A stretch of 64,000 nt of DNA from the NCBI RefSeq assembly GCF_014192745.1, contig NZ_JACHYJ010000001.1, positions 372,001 to 436,000 of the forward strand. Reading direction: 5' to 3'. A program made the translations under genes and the position numbers. This DNA comes from Luteimonas sp. RC10 (GTDB lineage Bacteria; Pseudomonadota; Gammaproteobacteria; Xanthomonadales; Xanthomonadaceae). Positions 61,156-64,000 of this stretch are shown one piece after another (the stretch's first letter is position 1; each line of letters starts with the position of its first letter). The notes beneath the pieces are model-generated. The model ran no database searches, was not told the origin of the DNA, and saw only the letters and a list, made by a program, of their open reading frames with translations.

Positions 61156-61697
61156 GGGAGCACTCCTTCGTCACGGGGGGACGCGTCGGGGGACGCGGCG
61201 GCGGGCGGTTCGTCCGCCGACGGGGCGGCATTGCCGCCACCGCTGAACATGTATTTGCCGACCATCTGGATCAGGTCGACCGCCGGCGAGGTGAACGCGA
61301 TCTCCTCGCCGGGCTGCAGCGATTCGACGTCGCCACCGGGCGACAGGCCGACGTAGCTCTCGCCGAGCAGGCCGCCGGTGAGGATCGCGGCCGAGGTGTC
61401 GGCCGGGATCTCGGCATAGCGCTTCTCGATCGCCAGGGTCGCGATCGAATCGAACTTCACCGGGTCCAGATCGATCTTCTCGACCCGGCCGATGGTCACA
61501 CCGCCGATCTTCACCGGGGCATTGGGGCGCAACTGGCCGAGATTGCTGAAACGCGCGGTCAGTTCGTACGTGCCGCCACGGGCGAAGCCGAACTTGCCGT
61601 TGGTCGAGGCGATCGCCAGCACCAGCAGCGAGCCGAGTGCAAGCAGCAGAAACGCGCCGACGGCGAACTCGAGACGGGGACCACGGGCGCTTGTCAT
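61152..61697 (-). CDS. mlaD: MCE-domain lipid-transport protein MlaD
   Basis: A 181-residue protein: a single N-terminal membrane anchor (FAVGAFLLLALGSLLVLAI), then the MCE domain with LTARFSNLGQLRPNAPVKIGGVTIGRVEKI and ILTGGLLGESYVGLSPGG, and a Pro/Ala-rich tail. MlaD hexamers form the periplasmic ring of the ABC complex. AAAGGTGA six bases upstream supports the ATG at 61697 over a GTG nine bases before it. Confidence 0.94.
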   Translation of the reverse strand: MTSARGPRLEFAVGAFLLLALGSLLVLAIASTNGKFGFARGGTYELTARFSNLGQLRPNAPVKIGGVTIGRVEKIDLDPVKFDSIATLAIEKRYAEIPADTSAAILTGGLLGESYVGLSPGGDVESLQPGEEIAFTSPAVDLIQMVGKYMFSGGGNAAPSADEPPAAASPDASPRDEGVLP

Positions 61698-61764
61698 GGG
61701 TGTCACCTTTGCAGCGGGCCGCCTGTGTGGCGGTGAAGGGGAGGACCGGATGCCGGAATCGGCA

Positions 61765-62508
61765 TCAACGGAACAGGAATGCGGACATCACGAAGTTGAA
61801 CATCAGCACCAGCAGCGAGGCGTTGACCACCGCGCGGGTGGTGGCGACCGAGGTGCCCTCGATCGTCGGCTCGGCGTGGAAGCCCACATAGGACGCGACC
61901 AGCGCCGCGGTGCCGCCGAACACCGCCGACTTCAGGAACGTGGTCAGAAAGTCACCACGGAAATCGACCGCGTCCTGCATCGTCTGCCAGAACATGCCGT
62001 TGTCGATCCCCAGCACCTGGACCGCCTGGAACCAGCTCGCCGACAGCGCCAGGCTGCAGAAGAACGCGGTCAGCAGCGGCACGCAGAGCACCGCCGCCCA
62101 GAACCGCGGCGCGACCGCCTTGGCGACCGGATCGATCGCCATTAGGCCGAGTGCGGTGATCTGGTCGGTCGCCCGCATCAGGCCCAGTTCGGCGGCGATC
62201 GAACTGCCGGCACGGCCCACGAACAGCAGCGCGGTCAGCACCGGCGCCAGTTCCCGGTACAGGCCCAGGCCGATCAGCACGCTGACCTGGTTGCTGGCGC
62301 CATAGGTCTCCAGCGCGCGATAGCCCAGCAGCGTCAGCGACAGGCCGACGAAGGCACCGCCCACGGCAATGATCGGCAACGAGCGGCCGCCGATCTTGTA
62401 GACCTCGCGCAGCAGTTCGGCGAAGAAATCGGCGGTCGGGCGGGAGGCGCGCAGCACCGACAACGAGAACAGCCCGGCGCGACCGAGCGAGCGGATGGCG
62501 GCGGTCAT
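61765..62508 (-). CDS. mlaE: ABC transporter permease MlaE
   Basis: A 247-residue permease of the MlaE family: five to six membrane segments, the EExxAPRF-like VAPRFWAAVLCVPLL and LLFVGRAGSSIAAELGLMRATDQITAL of the coupling region, and ETYGASNQVSVLIGLGLYRELAPVLTAL. The frame is open farther upstream, but that part overlaps mlaF; the ATG at 62508 is the first start that leaves a normal length. Confidence 0.95.
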   Translation of the reverse strand: MTAAIRSLGRAGLFSLSVLRASRPTADFFAELLREVYKIGGRSLPIIAVGGAFVGLSLTLLGYRALETYGASNQVSVLIGLGLYRELAPVLTALLFVGRAGSSIAAELGLMRATDQITALGLMAIDPVAKAVAPRFWAAVLCVPLLTAFFCSLALSASWFQAVQVLGIDNGMFWQTMQDAVDFRGDFLTTFLKSAVFGGTAALVASYVGFHAEPTIEGTSVATTRAVVNASLLVLMFNFVMSAFLFR

Positions 62509-62560
62509 CGGCGGCGTCCCGAGCAGCGATGGCGGGTCGTACGCAAGCGGATCGAACGCG

Positions 62561-63361
62561 TCATGCGGCCTCCGTCCGGGCGAGGTCGGCACGGTCGAAC
62601 GCGATCGGCCCATCGGGCTCGCCGCGCAGGAACTGCCGCACCAGCGGGTCGTCGGAGGCCTCGAGCGCGGCCGGGGTGCCGGCGAATACGATCCGGCCGT
62701 TGGCGATCACCACCGCGCGGTCGGCGACCGGCAGCGTCTCGTGGACATGGTGGGTCACCACGATGCTGGTCAGCCCCAGGCTGGCATTGAGCCGGGCGAT
62801 CAGGCTCATGATCACGCCCGAGGCGATCGGATCCAGGCCGGTCAGCGGCTCGTCGTAGATCATCAGCGGCGGATCGAGCGCCAGCGCGCGGGCCAGCGCG
62901 ACGCGGCGCGCCATGCCGCCCGACAGCTCGCGCGGGTACAGGTCGGCAGCCGCGCGCAGGCCCACCGCCTGCAGCTTCATATCGACCAGCCGCGCGATCA
63001 CCGGCTTGGGCAGGTCGGTGTGGATGCGCAGCGGCAACGCGATGTTCTCGGCCGCGGTGAGATCGGTCAGCAGGCCGTTGCCCTGCAGCAGTACGCCGAT
63101 GCTCTTGCGCATCTCCAGCAGCGCGCGCTGGCGCTGCGGCACCGGACGCCCGAATACCTCGACCTTGCCGGCGGCCGGCACCAGCTCGCCGGTCAGCGCC
63201 GAGAGCAGGGTCGACTTGCCACTGCCCGACGGCCCCAGCACCGCGGTCACGCTGCCGCGTGGCACCGTCAGGTCGATGTCCGCAAGCACGGTCCGGCCGC
63301 CGCGATCGAGGCGGACCCGGTCGAGACGGACGGCGATGTCGGGGGCAGGATCGAAGGACAC
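62561..63361 (-). CDS. mlaF: ABC transporter ATP-binding protein MlaF
   Basis: A 266-residue ATPase. Walker A GPSGSGKSTLL, Q-loop LLQGNGLL, signature ELSGGMARRVALARAL, Walker B LMIYDEPLTGLD and switch His in VTHHVHET are all present. ELSGGMARR is typical of MlaF. No ATG exists near the domain start; the GTG at 63361 gives a normal length. It is the first gene of the mlaFEDCB-A unit. Confidence 0.93.
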   Translation of the reverse strand: MSFDPAPDIAVRLDRVRLDRGGRTVLADIDLTVPRGSVTAVLGPSGSGKSTLLSALTGELVPAAGKVEVFGRPVPQRQRALLEMRKSIGVLLQGNGLLTDLTAAENIALPLRIHTDLPKPVIARLVDMKLQAVGLRAAADLYPRELSGGMARRVALARALALDPPLMIYDEPLTGLDPIASGVIMSLIARLNASLGLTSIVVTHHVHETLPVADRAVVIANGRIVFAGTPAALEASDDPLVRQFLRGEPDGPIAFDRADLARTEAA

Positions 63362-63423
63362 GCAAGCGGCCGAAGTTAAAAACCCGTCAAGGGTGGCGAA
63401 GTGCAACTGAACACAGGCGGAGT

Positions 63424-63453
63424 GACTGAACCGAATAGTACAGTAATTCAGTC
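63424..63453. promoter_or_regulatory. Inverted repeat in the mla upstream region
   Basis: GACTGAA (63424-63430) and TTCAGTC (63447-63453) are complementary around 16 bases that include a minus-strand TACTAT, a possible -10 box, and a TACTGTAC segment. A regulator binding both arms would cover the promoter of mlaF, whose start is 63 bases away. The 232-base gap 63362-63593 holds no supported gene. Confidence 0.45.
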
Positions 63454-63593
63454 CTGCCTGAACGCCGCACCGCAGTGTGCGACGCGTTATCTGCAGGCCT
63501 GTTCGCGTTCGCGCCAGCGCGGCGATGCGGCGGCGGCATCCGATTGCCTGGCCGGCCGCGAGCCGGGTCGATCGCCGGCCGTCCTGCCGCGGG

Positions 63594-64000
63594 TCATGCG
63601 CCCGGGTCGGCAACTGCCTCGCGGGCAGGCTCCGCCGGCGTGGTGTCCGTCCGCTCGGCCATGTCCTCATGCAGGATCCGGCGGATCTCCAGAACCGCCG
63701 GTGCGGTCTCCTGCACGCTGTGCCCGGACACGATGATCTTTTCCGACAGCGCGCCCGGCAGGTGCGCGCTGCGGTACGGCACCAGGCCGTCGTCACTGTC
63801 CTCCAGGCCCCCCTCGGCGCTGCGGCGCGCGATGATCGAATGCAGCCGCACCGCGGGTGAGATCGGAAACTGCGCGGCCGCGCGCACGAATGGATCGTCC
63901 TTGGACAGGTTGTCGATGCTGTTGGGCAAACGCGCCTCGCGCCGGTCCTCATCGTGGCCCGCCAGGGCCTGGATCACGTCGCCGAAGCCCTCGAGCAAGG
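63594..64000 (-). CDS. Alpha/beta hydrolase, C-terminal part (5' end outside window)
   Basis: 135 codons are visible, with the stop at 63594. The segment has PNSIDNLSKDDPFVRAAAQFPISPAVRLHSIIA, SDDGLVPYRSAHLPGALSEKIIVSGHSVQETAPAVLEI in two parts; this is the end of a lipase-like alpha/beta hydrolase family common in proteobacteria, where DGLVPY carries the catalytic Asp and SGHS the catalytic His. The nucleophile lies beyond the window. Confidence 0.8.
   Translation of the reverse strand, partial: LLEGFGDVIQALAGHDEDRREARLPNSIDNLSKDDPFVRAAAQFPISPAVRLHSIIARRSAEGGLEDSDDGLVPYRSAHLPGALSEKIIVSGHSVQETAPAVLEIRRILHEDMAERTDTTPAEPAREAVADPGA

Overview
The window is GC-rich DNA (roughly 70% by eye) with densely packed, often overlapping genes on both strands. 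Gene content fits a free-living Xanthomonadaceae-type gammaproteobacterium such as the Lysobacter/Luteimonas/Xanthomonas group: a bioB-F-H-C biotin operon beside comF, a complete mla lipid-transport operon, RmuC, a GshA of the GCS2 type, paired periplasmic DsbA-like proteins next to cytochrome c4, many small lipoproteins, and families of GC-rich palindromic (REP-like) repeats between genes. The genus is an inference from gene content; no rRNA or tRNA gene was found.

Region by region. 1-10400: two oxidoreductases (first cut by the window edge), a lipoprotein methyltransferase, an RluE-like pseudouridine synthase, a soluble receiver-histidine kinase protein, an M28 peptidase lipoprotein, a two-gene osmoprotectant-type ABC importer and two paralogous membrane proteins. 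10400-15580 is accessory: a hipA-hipB toxin-antitoxin pair in a locally AT-richer segment, a rhomboid protease, and an array of about 197-bp GC-rich tandem repeats split by a complete IS481-type insertion sequence. 15580-20420: mnmG, an intergenic region with a sigma-54-like promoter and a strong terminator that together suggest a small RNA, a Tyr/Gly-rich lipoprotein, a threonine dehydratase-like enzyme and a YdcF protein. 20420-28570: a YitT membrane protein, the biotin operon (with an unexpected DMT-family transporter inside it), comF and a lipoprotein. 28570-32340: the formaldehyde detoxification operon frmR-adhC-yqcC-fghA with a recognisable FrmR operator, then a decayed HEPN/MNT toxin-antitoxin pair. 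32340-46020: ppc, gshA, a secreted serine protease, engB, cytochrome c4, two DsbA-like oxidoreductases, an EEP-family phosphodiesterase, rlmI and an NHL-propeller/M23 fusion. 46020-54160: an Lrp-type regulator divergent from a TonB-dependent receptor, followed by four translationally coupled genes (amidase, PaiB-like protein, alpha/beta hydrolase, S9 peptidase) that look like a peptide/amide uptake and degradation unit. 54160-64000: a LysE exporter, a Tat-exported aldo/keto reductase, an exported deoxyribosyltransferase-like protein, rmuC, a glutathione peroxidase, and mlaFEDCB plus mlaA, ending in a truncated alpha/beta hydrolase.

Most genes are core metabolism or envelope maintenance. The observations most worth following are the candidate sigma-54-dependent small RNA at 17549-17670, the decayed HEPN/MNT module at 31481-32319, the hipA-first TA pair with a palindromic upstream region, the IS landing inside a repeat array, the Lrp/TonB receptor/peptidase unit, and the NHL-M23 fusion.
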